Source: an uncultured Eubacteriales bacterium
GTDB lineage: Bacteria > Bacillota > Clostridia > Oscillospirales > Oscillospiraceae
Reading direction: 5' to 3'
NCBI GenBank assembly: GCA_900550585.1
Contig: URST01000001.1
Location: forward strand, 1-64,000
DNA: 64,000 bases
In this document: positions 9,040-16,847 of the stretch, piece after piece
How positions within the stretch are numbered: position 1 is the stretch's first letter
Layout of the letters: each line of letters starts with the position of its first letter
The notes under the pieces: model-generated
The model's database searches: none
The model's input: only the letters and a program-made list of their open reading frames with translations
Told to the model about the DNA's origin: nothing
Program-made: the position numbers and the translations under genes

Positions 9040-9870
9040 ATGAAACAGAAATGGATGGCGGCGCTGCTGGCGCTGTGCCTGCTGGCATCGCTGTGTGCCT
9101 GCGGCGGAAAGACGCCTGCGGACGAGACGCCTGACCGGCCGGACACGGAGCAGACCGGCAGCGCAAGCCCCGGGGAAACCACCGGCGACACCGACTGCGC
9201 TCATGAGCAGCTGACGGCCAACGTGACCCAGCCCACCTGCACGCAGGACGGCTCCGTGGTCTACACCTGCGACAGCTGCGGCGCGGCGGTGCGGACAACG
9301 CCGCTGCCCGCCATGAACCACAGCTACCGCTGGGAGGACGATGACAGCGGCCACTGGCAGGTGTGCGCTATCTGCGGCGACAAGACGGCTTCGGCGGCGC
9401 ACACGCTGCAGAACGGCGTCTGCACCGTATGCGGCCATCAGACCGGCCAGAGCGGCGGCGTCCGCTACACCCATGCGTACAAGGAGCAGGTGACGGCGGC
9501 CACCTGTACGGCGGGGGGCTACACCACATACACCTGCGCCTGCGGCAGGAGCTACACCGACAGCTTTACACCGGCGTTGGGCCACCGCTACACCGCCGCG
9601 GTAACGACGGCGGCCACCTGCACGGAGGCGGGGGTGCGGACGTACACCTGTACCGTGTGCGGCGACAGCTTCACGGAGGTCATCCCGGCGGCGGGACACC
9701 GGTACGCGGACGGCATCTGCACCGTATGCGGCGCGGCTGACCCCAACGCGCCCGACCCGGCCCCCGATCCCGCGCCTGACCCGACGCCCGACCCGGAGCC
9801 GATGCCCGATCCCGACCCGGAGGAGCCCTCCGGCTCCGGTGAGATCGTGCTGCCGGATCTGGACGAGTAA
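9040..9870 (+). CDS. Lipoprotein with CxxC repeat segments and Pro-Asp tail (276 aa)
   Basis: The N-terminus has a basic start, a hydrophobic stretch and a lipobox (LASLCAC, lipidated Cys near residue 19 or 21), so it is probably an exported lipoprotein. The body contains three or four related segments of the type 'C...G...YTC..CG......P..GH.Y', including one with HW.VC.ICG and AHT. These CxxC pairs resemble small zinc-ribbon-like modules. The C-terminus is a low-complexity DPxPDP run and ends in a short acidic segment. The ribosome binding site (AAAGGAG) fits the start. The same HW..C..CG...AH pattern recurs in the ICE surface protein at 57847. Function is unknown; it may be part of the surface layer with its neighbour. 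Confidence 0.8.
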   Translation: MKQKWMAALLALCLLASLCACGGKTPADETPDRPDTEQTGSASPGETTGDTDCAHEQLTANVTQPTCTQDGSVVYTCDSCGAAVRTTPLPAMNHSYRWEDDDSGHWQVCAICGDKTASAAHTLQNGVCTVCGHQTGQSGGVRYTHAYKEQVTAATCTAGGYTTYTCACGRSYTDSFTPALGHRYTAAVTTAATCTEAGVRTYTCTVCGDSFTEVIPAAGHRYADGICTVCGAADPNAPDPAPDPAPDPTPDPEPMPDPDPEEPSGSGEIVLPDLDE

Positions 9871-9881
9871 CGCAACACGGC

Positions 9882-9918
9882 AATAAATATCCCCCATACC
9901 GGGGGATATTTATTTTTT
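9882..9918 (+). terminator. Terminator after the CxxC lipoprotein
   Basis: A perfect 14-bp stem (9882-9895 with 9901-9914) followed by T residues. It may also help end the minus-strand transcript arriving from 10024. Confidence 0.85.
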
Positions 9919-10023
9919 GCGCAAAAAGGGAGGCGGACGCATACCGTCCGCCCCAAGTGAGGAGAAAAATGATGGAAAAAGTATTTCAAACGGGTAAGAC
10001 CCGCTGAAACCGGTGAAGATAGG

Positions 10024-10284
10024 TCAAAGCACGGTGCACAGCAGCCACGTCAGACCGATGGCGGCGGCGCCTGCGGCGGCCCAGAGCCACGCGGGTGCGC
10101 GGAAGCGCCGGCGGGGCGCGCCCTGACAGCGGGCGTAGTTCTTGGCGATGCGGACGGCCTGATCCACCAGTTGCTGGGAGCTGACACCGCCGCCGTCCGT
10201 ACGGAGAATGAAAATTGCCTGTTCGAAGATCTGCGGGTCGGGGGAATCCACCACGATGACCCGGCGTGAAATGCCTTTGACCAA
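10024..10284 (-). CDS. Small protein with C-terminal membrane anchor, downstream of spoIIE
   Basis: I do not recognise a named family. The reading frame has a soluble part (pattern 'VKGISRRVIVVDSPDPQIFEQAIFI') and one hydrophobic segment at the very C-terminus, which suggests a tail-anchored membrane protein. Two starts are possible. The TTG at 10284 has a strong AAGGAGGG site at 7-nt spacing and gives about 86 residues. An ATG at 10314 gives 96 residues but has no visible ribosome binding site. The TTG is preferred. The gene follows spoIIE by about 60 nt on the same strand, so it is probably co-transcribed and may be expressed during sporulation. Confidence 0.7.
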   Translation of the reverse strand: MVKGISRRVIVVDSPDPQIFEQAIFILRTDGGGVSSQQLVDQAVRIAKNYARCQGAPRRRFRAPAWLWAAAGAAAIGLTWLLCTVL

Positions 10285-10343
10285 GAGTATGCCCTCCTTG
10301 CTGTCCGTTTTCATAGTGATAGTATGGACAGCGCGGCGGCGGC

Positions 10344-12353
10344 TTATACCTGCGATCTGCCGGAAGCTTCGGCGCGGGGGCGGTACAGCGCCAGCACGGC
10401 GCAGTCGTCGGACAGCCCGCCGTGGTCGGCGGAGAGCGTCAGGATGCGGCGGGCCAGCTCCTCCGGGGAGCTGCCCTCCCAGCCGGCCAGCAGATCCTGC
10501 ACCCATTCATCGCCGTCCCCGGCAGTGACGCCATCGGACAGCAGCACCAGCCAGCCGCCCGGCGGCAGGGTGAAACGGATGGCCTCCGGCTGCTGGGAGG
10601 CCTCCTCCAGTCCGGCGGGCAGCGCACTGCCGGCGTACCGGACGACGCGCCCGTGCTTCTTGAAATAGGACGCCGCCGCGCCGTACTTGTACAGCGTCAC
10701 CGCGCCGGTGGCGCGGTCGATCCGGGCCAGGTCGATGGTGGTGAAGCCGCCGCCCTCCCGACACCGCAGCAGCAGCGCGGTGTTCAGGGTCTTCAGGGCG
10801 GGGGGCGGCTCCACCCCGGCCTGCAGGAACTGCTTCAGCAGCCGGACGGTCATGGCGGCCTCCCGGTGGGCGGCCTCGCCGCTGCCCATACCGTCGGACA
10901 GCAGCAGATAGGCGGCGCTGCCCGCCTCGAAGGACGCGGTCTGGTCGCCGCACAGCGTCTCTCCCTCCCGGGGACGCAGGGCGGTGCCGGTGACGCAGCT
11001 GAACCGGGGCGGCGCCGATGCCGGTACGTCGGTGGACAGCACCTCCGACATCTGGGCGTACTGCTCCCGCGCCACCTGATAGGCCGCCTCCAGCTGGAGC
11101 CGGTGGGCGCGGCGCAGCAGGAACTGGTGGAGCTGGTCGTTCAGCGCCTCCAGCAGCTGGGGGAAGTGCAGGCAGCGGCTGGCGAAATGCAGGGGGAAAT
11201 CCTCCGCGCAGGCGCTGCCCCGGTGCAGCAGCCGGGGGCAGGCGTCGTTGAAGGCGTTGTAGGTGTCGTTGTAGTGTGTCTGCCAGCAGTCCTGCCGCAG
11301 CAGGCACCCGGCGCATACCTGCTCGGCGGCCCGGTCAAAGAGCACGGCGGGATTCTCCGGGCGGGGCGGCACGGTGTCGGTGAAGAAACTGTCGTACACG
11401 GCCCGGAACGCGGCGGCGGGCGTCGCCGCCTCCGTCTGGCCGGGAACGCTCCGGGAGACGCTGGCGGCCCGCTGTGCCAGCTGGGGCAGCAGATGCTCCG
11501 GCAGCAGCAGGTACAGTCCCGCCCCGGCGATGTTCTGGCACAGCAGCGGCAGCGGGTCCGGCCCATCCAGCAGCAGATACACGGCGGATGCCACGGCACA
11601 GAACGCCATCGGTGTAAGCAGCCGTCCCCGCTTCTGCAGGGCGGCGGCAGCGGCGGCAGCGCCGCAGAGCACAGCGGTCAGCAGCACCGTCTCGCCGGTG
11701 TAGAGATCCAGCACAAGGCCGGTAACGGCCCCTGCAGCGGCAGCAGACGCGGGGGTCATGCGGCGCGCCGCCGCCAGCAGCAGGGCGGCGGCCAGCAGGC
11801 CGCCCACCCGAAAGCCGGATACCTCCCAGCCGTAGGCGGACAGGCACAGCCCCAGCGCCAGCAGGAAGCCCGCCTGCTGCCGTGCCTCCCCGTCGGCGGT
11901 GCCGTCCGTCAGGGCGGGCAGCAGCACGGCGCCGGCCCAGAGGATGGCCAGCGCGGCGGCGCACAGTGTCCACTGCCGGGGCTGGCGCTGGAACAGATAC
12001 GCCGACTGCACCAGCAGCGTCATGACTGCGGCAGCGGCAGGGCGGAACCGGGGCCTCCGGTACAGCCGGGTGGTGCAGAAGGCGGTGCTGGCGCAGAAGA
12101 TCAGAATGGCGGCGGCGGTATGGCGCAGACCCGCCTGAAAATCCAGAAAAAGAAAAGCGCCCAGCCCGGCGCCCAGCAGGGCGCTCAGCCCGGGCCATCC
12201 GACGCCGGCGGCGGATACGACCGCCAGCGACCAGGGGCTGTACAGGCCGTCCAGTGCCCCGCCGGTCAACAGAAAAGCGGCGGCAGCCGGTAAAAACATG
12301 GTCAAAAGCGGGCGGAGCGGGACGGAACGGCTGACCTCAGTGACAGTTTTCAA
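10344..12353 (-). CDS. spoIIE: Stage II sporulation protein E (PP2C-type phosphatase, 669 aa)
   Basis: SpoIIE dephosphorylates the anti-anti-sigma factor SpoIIAA, which releases sigma-F in the forespore; it also associates with the division septum. Here residues 1-~290 form a block of hydrophobic segments matching the multi-span N-terminal domain. Residues ~300-450 are the middle regulatory region with a Cys cluster (CAGCLLRQDC, 347-356). Residues ~450-660 are the PPM/PP2C phosphatase domain, with the family hallmark DGMGSGEAA at 487-495, 'LLSDGV' later, and a 'DDCAVLAL' metal site near the end. At 669 residues it is shorter than the ~827 of Bacillus subtilis, mainly in the N-terminal and middle parts. 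Translation starts at TTG, with AAAGGAGGG 7 nt upstream. A TACAAT -10 lies at 12377-12382 on the minus strand. A poor TGTCGGG match to a Spo0A box lies 22 nt further upstream and is only suggestive. Confidence 0.93.
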   Translation of the reverse strand: MKTVTEVSRSVPLRPLLTMFLPAAAAFLLTGGALDGLYSPWSLAVVSAAGVGWPGLSALLGAGLGAFLFLDFQAGLRHTAAAILIFCASTAFCTTRLYRRPRFRPAAAAVMTLLVQSAYLFQRQPRQWTLCAAALAILWAGAVLLPALTDGTADGEARQQAGFLLALGLCLSAYGWEVSGFRVGGLLAAALLLAAARRMTPASAAAAGAVTGLVLDLYTGETVLLTAVLCGAAAAAAALQKRGRLLTPMAFCAVASAVYLLLDGPDPLPLLCQNIAGAGLYLLLPEHLLPQLAQRAASVSRSVPGQTEAATPAAAFRAVYDSFFTDTVPPRPENPAVLFDRAAEQVCAGCLLRQDCWQTHYNDTYNAFNDACPRLLHRGSACAEDFPLHFASRCLHFPQLLEALNDQLHQFLLRRAHRLQLEAAYQVAREQYAQMSEVLSTDVPASAPPRFSCVTGTALRPREGETLCGDQTASFEAGSAAYLLLSDGMGSGEAAHREAAMTVRLLKQFLQAGVEPPPALKTLNTALLLRCREGGGFTTIDLARIDRATGAVTLYKYGAAASYFKKHGRVVRYAGSALPAGLEEASQQPEAIRFTLPPGGWLVLLSDGVTAGDGDEWVQDLLAGWEGSSPEELARRILTLSADHGGLSDDCAVLALYRPRAEASGRSQV

Positions 12354-12421
12354 GGCTTGTCCCTCCTTTCGTCCTTATTGTAGCGGAAAGGCGGGGCGCA
12401 TCCTGTCGGGAAATTTTGCTG

Positions 12422-12450
12422 TTGTATTTCCCCGGCTGATTTGGTACAAT
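12422..12450 (+). promoter_or_regulatory. Promoter of the 12493 lipoprotein gene
   Basis: TTGTAT (12422-12427), a 17-bp spacer and TACAAT (12445-12450), about 42 nt upstream of the start codon. Confidence 0.75.
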
Positions 12451-12492
12451 GACGGCGGTAACAACAGGTATTTCCACAAAAGGAGGAGCCCT

Positions 12493-13191
12493 ATGAAGAA
12501 GTTTGCGGCCATGCTGATGGCCTTGATGCTGATGGCCATGACGGCCTGCGGCCAGCAGGCGCCGGAGCAGACCGGCGGCACGGTGGAGCCGGGCGCGCAG
12601 CCGGATCCGTCCGTCACCGGGCAGGTGGACACCGCTGCGCCGGACGGGGATGCGCCGGAGATGGGCAGCGTAAACGGCGGCACCTACACCAACGAATTTG
12701 CCGGTATCGGCTGCACGCTGGACGAGACGTGGGTGTTCTACACGGAGGAGCAGATCGCGGAGATCAACGGTTTCCTCACCGACGGCACCAGCGATGAGGA
12801 TATGAAAAAGCTGATGGAGGAGAACCAGAGCGTGCAGGACATGTACGCCACCTCCACCGATGGGCTGATGACCATGAACGTGGTGTTCCAGAACATGGGC
12901 CTGCTGTTCGGCACCACCATGAGCGCCCAGGAGTATGCGGAGCTGTCCGCCCAGCAGCTGCCGGACGCCATGACCACCTACGGCTTTGAGAATGTCACCG
13001 CCGCCGTGACCACGGCGGAGTTCGCCGGTGCGGAGTGCCCGGCGGTGGCCCTGACGGCCACGGTGCAGGACACCCCCATGTACGAGTTGGTGATCTGCCT
13101 GAAGCAGGGCAACTACATCTACTGTGTGACGCTGTGCAGCTATACGGAGGACGTGACAGCCCAGATGGCGGAGCTGTTCTACGCATTGTAA
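12493..13191 (+). CDS. Lipoprotein of unknown function (232 aa)
   Basis: The start is the ATG after AGGAGGAG; an upstream in-frame extension has no start signal and overlaps the promoter. The N-terminus is a lipoprotein signal peptide with lipobox MTAC and lipidated Cys at about residue 18. A Pro/Gly/Thr-rich linker follows to about residue 60, then a folded domain with 'GIGCTLDETWVFYTEEQI'. Several Cys are present, but no known catalytic motif. It is a single-gene transcript with its own promoter and terminator. The function is unknown; the C-terminal half resembles the stress-response/DUF-type lipoproteins common in gut clostridia, but this is a general impression. Confidence 0.8.
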   Translation: MKKFAAMLMALMLMAMTACGQQAPEQTGGTVEPGAQPDPSVTGQVDTAAPDGDAPEMGSVNGGTYTNEFAGIGCTLDETWVFYTEEQIAEINGFLTDGTSDEDMKKLMEENQSVQDMYATSTDGLMTMNVVFQNMGLLFGTTMSAQEYAELSAQQLPDAMTTYGFENVTAAVTTAEFAGAECPAVALTATVQDTPMYELVICLKQGNYIYCVTLCSYTEDVTAQMAELFYAL

Positions 13192-13201
13192 AACAACGCA
13201 G

Positions 13202-13235
13202 GCAAGCCGCGGCACGGGCCGCGGCTTGCTTTTTT
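13202..13235 (+). terminator. Terminator after the 12493 lipoprotein
   Basis: An 11-bp stem (13202-13212 with 13219-13229) and six T residues. Confidence 0.9.
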
Positions 13236-13254
13236 CGGGAGAGGAGCGGATACC

Positions 13255-14424
13255 ATGAGCAAATATGTGTTGATCCCGGATTCCTTCAAGGGCAGCCTGT
13301 CCTCCGGGGACATCTGCCGCATCGCATCGGAGGAGATCCTCCGGCTGGAGCCGTCGGCGGAGATCTGTGCCATTCCGGTGGCCGACGGCGGCGAGGGTAC
13401 GGTGGATGCGTTTCTGGCCGCCGTGGGCGGCCGGCGGATCGCCGCGCCCTGCACCGGCCCCTGCGGGGAGCCGATGACGGCGCACTACGCCCTGCTGCCG
13501 GACGGCACGGCGGTGGTGGAGATGGCCGCGGCGGCGGGCCTGCCGCTGGTGGGGGACGCCCGCGACCCGGAAAAGACCACCACCTGCGGCGTGGGACAGC
13601 TGATGGCTCACGCGCTGTCCCACGGCACAAAGCGTCTGGTGCTGGGACTGGGCGGCAGCGCCACCAACGACGGCGGCTGCGGCGCCGCTGCCGCGCTGGG
13701 CGCGGTGTTTCTCGATGAGCAGGGCCGCCCCTTCGTACCGGTGGGCGGCACGCTGCACCGCATCGCCCATATCCGGACGGAGACGCTGCGCCGGACGCTG
13801 GACGGCGTACCGGTGACAGTGATGTGCGACATCGACAACCCGCTGTGCGGCCCGGAGGGCGCGGCGGCGGTGTTCGGCCCACAGAAGGGCGCGGACGCGG
13901 CCATGGTGGCCCGGCTGGACGCGGGGCTGTACCATCTGGCGCAGGTGCTGGCCCGGGATCTGGGCGCGGAGGTGCTGACGCTGCCCGGCGGCGGCGCGGC
14001 CGGGGGCTTCGGCGCGGGAGCCGCCGCGTTTTTCAGCGGCACGCTGCGCATGGGCATCGACACGGTGCTGGATACGGTGGACTTTGACCGCCGCTGCCTG
14101 GGCGCGCGGTTGGTCATTACCGGCGAGGGACACCTGGACAGCCAGAGCCTGCGGGGCAAGACGGTCATCGGCGTGGCCCGGCGGGCCAGAGCGCTGGGTA
14201 TCCCGACGGCAGCACTGGTAGGGGGCTGCGAAACGGCGCTGGACGCGGTCTACGCGGCAGGGGTATCCGGTGTGTTTCCCATCAACCCGTCGCCCTGTAC
14301 CCTGGCGGAGGCCCGGCAGTACGGCGAGGAGAACCTGCGTTTCACCGTGGGCAATCTGCTGCGCTTCATGACCGCGCTGGAGCAGGGGAGCACGGAGCCG
14401 GACAAGCCCATGGATCGAGTATGA
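13255..14424 (+). CDS. Glycerate kinase (389 aa)
   Basis: The protein belongs to the GarK/GlxK type I glycerate kinase family, which phosphorylates D-glycerate with ATP (2-phosphoglycerate in most characterised members). Family landmarks are present in order: the N-terminal 'IPDSFKGSLSS', 'PVADGGEGTVDAF' near residue 42, the Gly-rich 'GLGGSATNDGGCGAAAALG' near 131-149, and 'GEGHLDSQSLRGKTV' near 290. The length is normal for the family (~380). It starts at ATG after GAGAGGAG and is followed 15 nt later by the HExxH gene, so the two probably share a transcript. It would feed glycerate into lower glycolysis. Confidence 0.95.
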   Translation: MSKYVLIPDSFKGSLSSGDICRIASEEILRLEPSAEICAIPVADGGEGTVDAFLAAVGGRRIAAPCTGPCGEPMTAHYALLPDGTAVVEMAAAAGLPLVGDARDPEKTTTCGVGQLMAHALSHGTKRLVLGLGGSATNDGGCGAAAALGAVFLDEQGRPFVPVGGTLHRIAHIRTETLRRTLDGVPVTVMCDIDNPLCGPEGAAAVFGPQKGADAAMVARLDAGLYHLAQVLARDLGAEVLTLPGGGAAGGFGAGAAAFFSGTLRMGIDTVLDTVDFDRRCLGARLVITGEGHLDSQSLRGKTVIGVARRARALGIPTAALVGGCETALDAVYAAGVSGVFPINPSPCTLAEARQYGEENLRFTVGNLLRFMTALEQGSTEPDKPMDRV

Positions 14425-14439
14425 TGGAGGGAGAGCGCC

Positions 14440-15330
14440 ATGCAGATCAGTCAGTTTTTTATGAACGGCGACATGAGGGGCGCCATCGCATACATGCGCG
14501 CGCACGAGGAGTTCAAAGACATTCTTCCCGCGTATGCAGCGATCTTTGAAAAGGAGGAGTACCGCACGTTCGACATACCGGACGAGCTCAACGATATCCT
14601 GCGCCTGTACCAGATCTATTACCGCGACACCTTTTACTGCGGTCTGCCGGAGGCGGAGGCCGCGGACAAGCTGCTGAAACAGCTGAGGGCGCGCCTGCAT
14701 GTGCCGGATGCGGACGAAGCGCGCTTGGCGGAGCGGCTGCAGGCGGTGTTTGAAGCGGAGGGCTATCACGCGCTTTTCGGAAAGACCCAGGGATATTACG
14801 GCCCCTACATCTGGCGGGACACGGTGCCCACCGTCTACCGCGTGGCGCTGCCGGGCGGGACGGCGGAATACACCGTCAACATTCTCAAGGGCTTCGTGTT
14901 CCGCGGCTGGATGGACTATCTGACCTTCGGCCGGTACGGCACAGGCGGCTGGGCCTCGCCCGACGGCACCATCAACTGCATCGAGCAGGCGTATGACTTT
15001 GAGAGTGAGCGGTTTCTCGTTTCGCTCCTGAAGCACGAGGCGCAGCACACCGTGGATATGAAACGGTTTCCGGGGATCACCCCCGCGGAGCTGGAATACC
15101 GGGCGAAGCTGGTGGAGCTGCATTACACCGGCAGTCTGGAGCTGCTGCGGAAATTCCTGTCGGAGGCGGATGAAGGCAAAGCGAATGACAGCCACGCGGC
15201 GGCATCCGCGAGGATCAGACGCGAGTTTGCGGATACGGATCAGACAGAGCTTTCCCGCGTCCAGGCACGGGCGCTGGAGCTGTTTCATGTGCACACGAGA
15301 GAAATGGAGGAAAAGTACGGGAACGCTTGA
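14440..15330 (+). CDS. Putative HExxH zinc peptidase-like protein (296 aa)
   Basis: No named family is certain. The protein is soluble, with no signal peptide or membrane segment. The distinctive element is 'LLKHEAQHTVDMKRFPG' near residue 204: an HExxH motif (HEAQH), as in metallopeptidases of the gluzincin type. It is followed about 15 residues later by 'ELEYRAKLVEL', where a Glu could be the third metal ligand. The N-terminal half is helical and acidic. The gene has a good ribosome binding site (GGAGGG) and sits 15 nt behind glycerate kinase. Activity and substrate are unknown; a metal-binding protein without proteolytic activity is also possible. Confidence 0.8.
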   Translation: MQISQFFMNGDMRGAIAYMRAHEEFKDILPAYAAIFEKEEYRTFDIPDELNDILRLYQIYYRDTFYCGLPEAEAADKLLKQLRARLHVPDADEARLAERLQAVFEAEGYHALFGKTQGYYGPYIWRDTVPTVYRVALPGGTAEYTVNILKGFVFRGWMDYLTFGRYGTGGWASPDGTINCIEQAYDFESERFLVSLLKHEAQHTVDMKRFPGITPAELEYRAKLVELHYTGSLELLRKFLSEADEGKANDSHAAASARIRREFADTDQTELSRVQARALELFHVHTREMEEKYGNA

Positions 15331-15361
15331 CCGAAGCTTCCCCGTTTGCACAGCAAAATCG

Positions 15362-15412
15362 CTGCTCCAAAAAGAAAAGACCGCCAACGGCGGTCTTTTC
15401 TTTTTGGAGCAG
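15362..15412. terminator. 24-bp perfect inverted repeat, bidirectional terminator
   Basis: Positions 15362-15385 and 15389-15412 are exact inverted copies with a 3-nt loop. The inner GC part with its A/T-rich flanks is a terminator for the plus-strand gene ending at 15330 and for tRNA-Gly on the minus strand. The right arm runs 8 nt into the tRNA-Gly 3' end (CTGCTCCA). Confidence 0.85.
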
Positions 15413-15478
15413 GGTACGGGAGTCGAACCCGCCTTAACGGCTTGGGAAGCCGCTGTAATACCGATATACCAACCCTGC
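15405..15478 (-). tRNA. tRNA-Gly (anticodon CCC)
   Basis: On the minus strand, acceptor GCAGGGT pairs with ACCCTGC, the anticodon stem/loop is GCGGC-TTCCCAA-GCCGT, the T arm is GCGGG-TTCGACT-CCCGT, the discriminator is T and CCA is encoded. Length 74 nt. Confidence 0.95.
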
Positions 15479-15488
15479 GAACGGTGTT

Positions 15489-15517
15489 ATTATAACAGGT
15501 CGGCCGGGGATTTGCAA
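15489..15517 (-). promoter_or_regulatory. Promoter of tRNA-Gly
   Basis: On the minus strand TTGCAA (15517-15512), a 17-bp spacer and a perfect TATAAT (15494-15489), 11 nt before the tRNA 5' end. Confidence 0.85.
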
Positions 15518-15594
15518 CCGGAAATTCTGTCGAAGCGCATGATTTCCGCCGCCCCGGCATAGGAATAGAAAAAACGCGGGGGAGGAACTGCATC

Positions 15595-16746
15595 ATGAAA
15601 AAATTACGGCGGGCGGCGTGCCTGCTGACGGCGCTGCTGTGCGCGCTGGCTCTGCGGCCGATGCGGGCGGCGGCGGTGGAGCTGCCCATCACCAGCCGGG
15701 CGGCACTGCTGATGGAAAAGACCACCGGCCAGATCCTGTATGCCCAGAACGAGCATGAGCAGCTGGAGCCGGCCAGCGTCACCAAGGTCATGACGCTGCT
15801 GCTGACCATGGAGGCCATCGACAGCGGCACCATCCGCTATGACGACGTGGTAACGGTCAGCGCGGCCGCTGCCGGCATGGGCGGCAGCCAGGTCTTTCTG
15901 GCGGAGGGCGAGCAGATCACCGTGGAGGAGCTGCTGAAGGCGGTATGCGTGGCCTCCGGCAACGACGCGGCAGTGGCACTGGCGGAGAAGGTGGCCGGGG
16001 TACATGAGCTGTTCGTGGAGCAGATGAACCAACGGGCGGCGGAGCTGGGCATGGAGGACACCCACTTCGTCAACTGCACCGGCCTGACGGCGGAGGGCCA
16101 CGTCACCAGCGCCCACGACATCGCCCTCATGAGCCGGGAGCTGATCCTGCACCACCCGGACATCCGGCGGTTCACCACCATCTGGATGGACACCATCCGG
16201 GGCGGTGCGTTCCAGCTGGCCAATACCAACAAGCTCATCCGCTTCTACGACGGGGCCACCGGCCTCAAGACCGGCTATACCGCCTCGGCGGGCTACTGCA
16301 TCAGTGCCACGGCGGAGCGTGACGGCATGGAGCTCATCGCCGTCATCATGAAGGGCCCCGACAAGGACACCCGCAACAACGACGCCAAGGCCCTGCTGAA
16401 CTACGGCTTCTCCACCTACACGCTGGTCAGCGCCCTGCCGCAGGAGCCGCTGGCCCCCGTGCCGGTGGTCATGGGCACGGCGGACACCGTGCAGCCCCTG
16501 GCGGAGACGGAGAACGCCGCGGTGCTGGTGGAAAAATCGAAAGCCGCAGCCCTGACCCAGACCGTCACGCTGGAGCCGCAGGTGACGGCACCGGTGACGG
16601 CGGGGCAGAAGCTGGGAGAGCTGTCGGTGCTGGACGGCGATACGCCGCTGCTGACGGTGCCGCTGGTGGCGGCGGAGGACGTGGCGCGCCGCGGCTGGGG
16701 GCAGGTGTTCACCCAGCTGCTGCGCATGGCGGTATTTGCGGCATAG
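15595..16746 (+). CDS. D-alanyl-D-alanine carboxypeptidase, S11 family (383 aa)
   Basis: A penicillin-binding protein of the DacF/DacB/PBP5 type that removes the terminal D-Ala from peptidoglycan stem peptides outside the membrane. It has a signal peptide (residues 1-~27). The three active-site motifs are intact: SVTK at 61-64 with nucleophile Ser61, SGN at 121-123, and KTG at 225-227. A C-terminal beta-rich PBP5-like domain follows (~290-370). The length is typical. The gene starts at ATG after GGGGGAGGA. Upstream, GCATG (15537) and CATAGGA (15558) with a 16-bp gap look vaguely like a forespore sigma-F/G promoter, which would suit a sporulation DacF, but the match is weak. Confidence 0.94.
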   Translation: MKKLRRAACLLTALLCALALRPMRAAAVELPITSRAALLMEKTTGQILYAQNEHEQLEPASVTKVMTLLLTMEAIDSGTIRYDDVVTVSAAAAGMGGSQVFLAEGEQITVEELLKAVCVASGNDAAVALAEKVAGVHELFVEQMNQRAAELGMEDTHFVNCTGLTAEGHVTSAHDIALMSRELILHHPDIRRFTTIWMDTIRGGAFQLANTNKLIRFYDGATGLKTGYTASAGYCISATAERDGMELIAVIMKGPDKDTRNNDAKALLNYGFSTYTLVSALPQEPLAPVPVVMGTADTVQPLAETENAAVLVEKSKAAALTQTVTLEPQVTAPVTAGQKLGELSVLDGDTPLLTVPLVAAEDVARRGWGQVFTQLLRMAVFAA

Positions 16747-16761
16747 ACCGCCTTTTTCCCC

Positions 16762-16790
16762 TTGTAATTTGGGTACGTTCGTTGTAATAT
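16762..16790 (+). promoter_or_regulatory. Promoter of pgi
   Basis: TTGTAA (16762-16767), a 17-bp spacer and TAATAT (16785-16790). Confidence 0.75.
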
Positions 16791-16847
16791 ATGAAAAACT
16801 GAAAAGCAGGACGGAAATACCCGACTTTTACCAAGGAGGAATGATAT

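Noticed and set aside
12337..15387. A 1,016-codon minus-strand frame across the lipoprotein, glycerate kinase and HExxH genes
   Set aside because: It runs antisense to three well-supported genes; the translation is low-complexity Arg/His/Gln with no recognisable domain.
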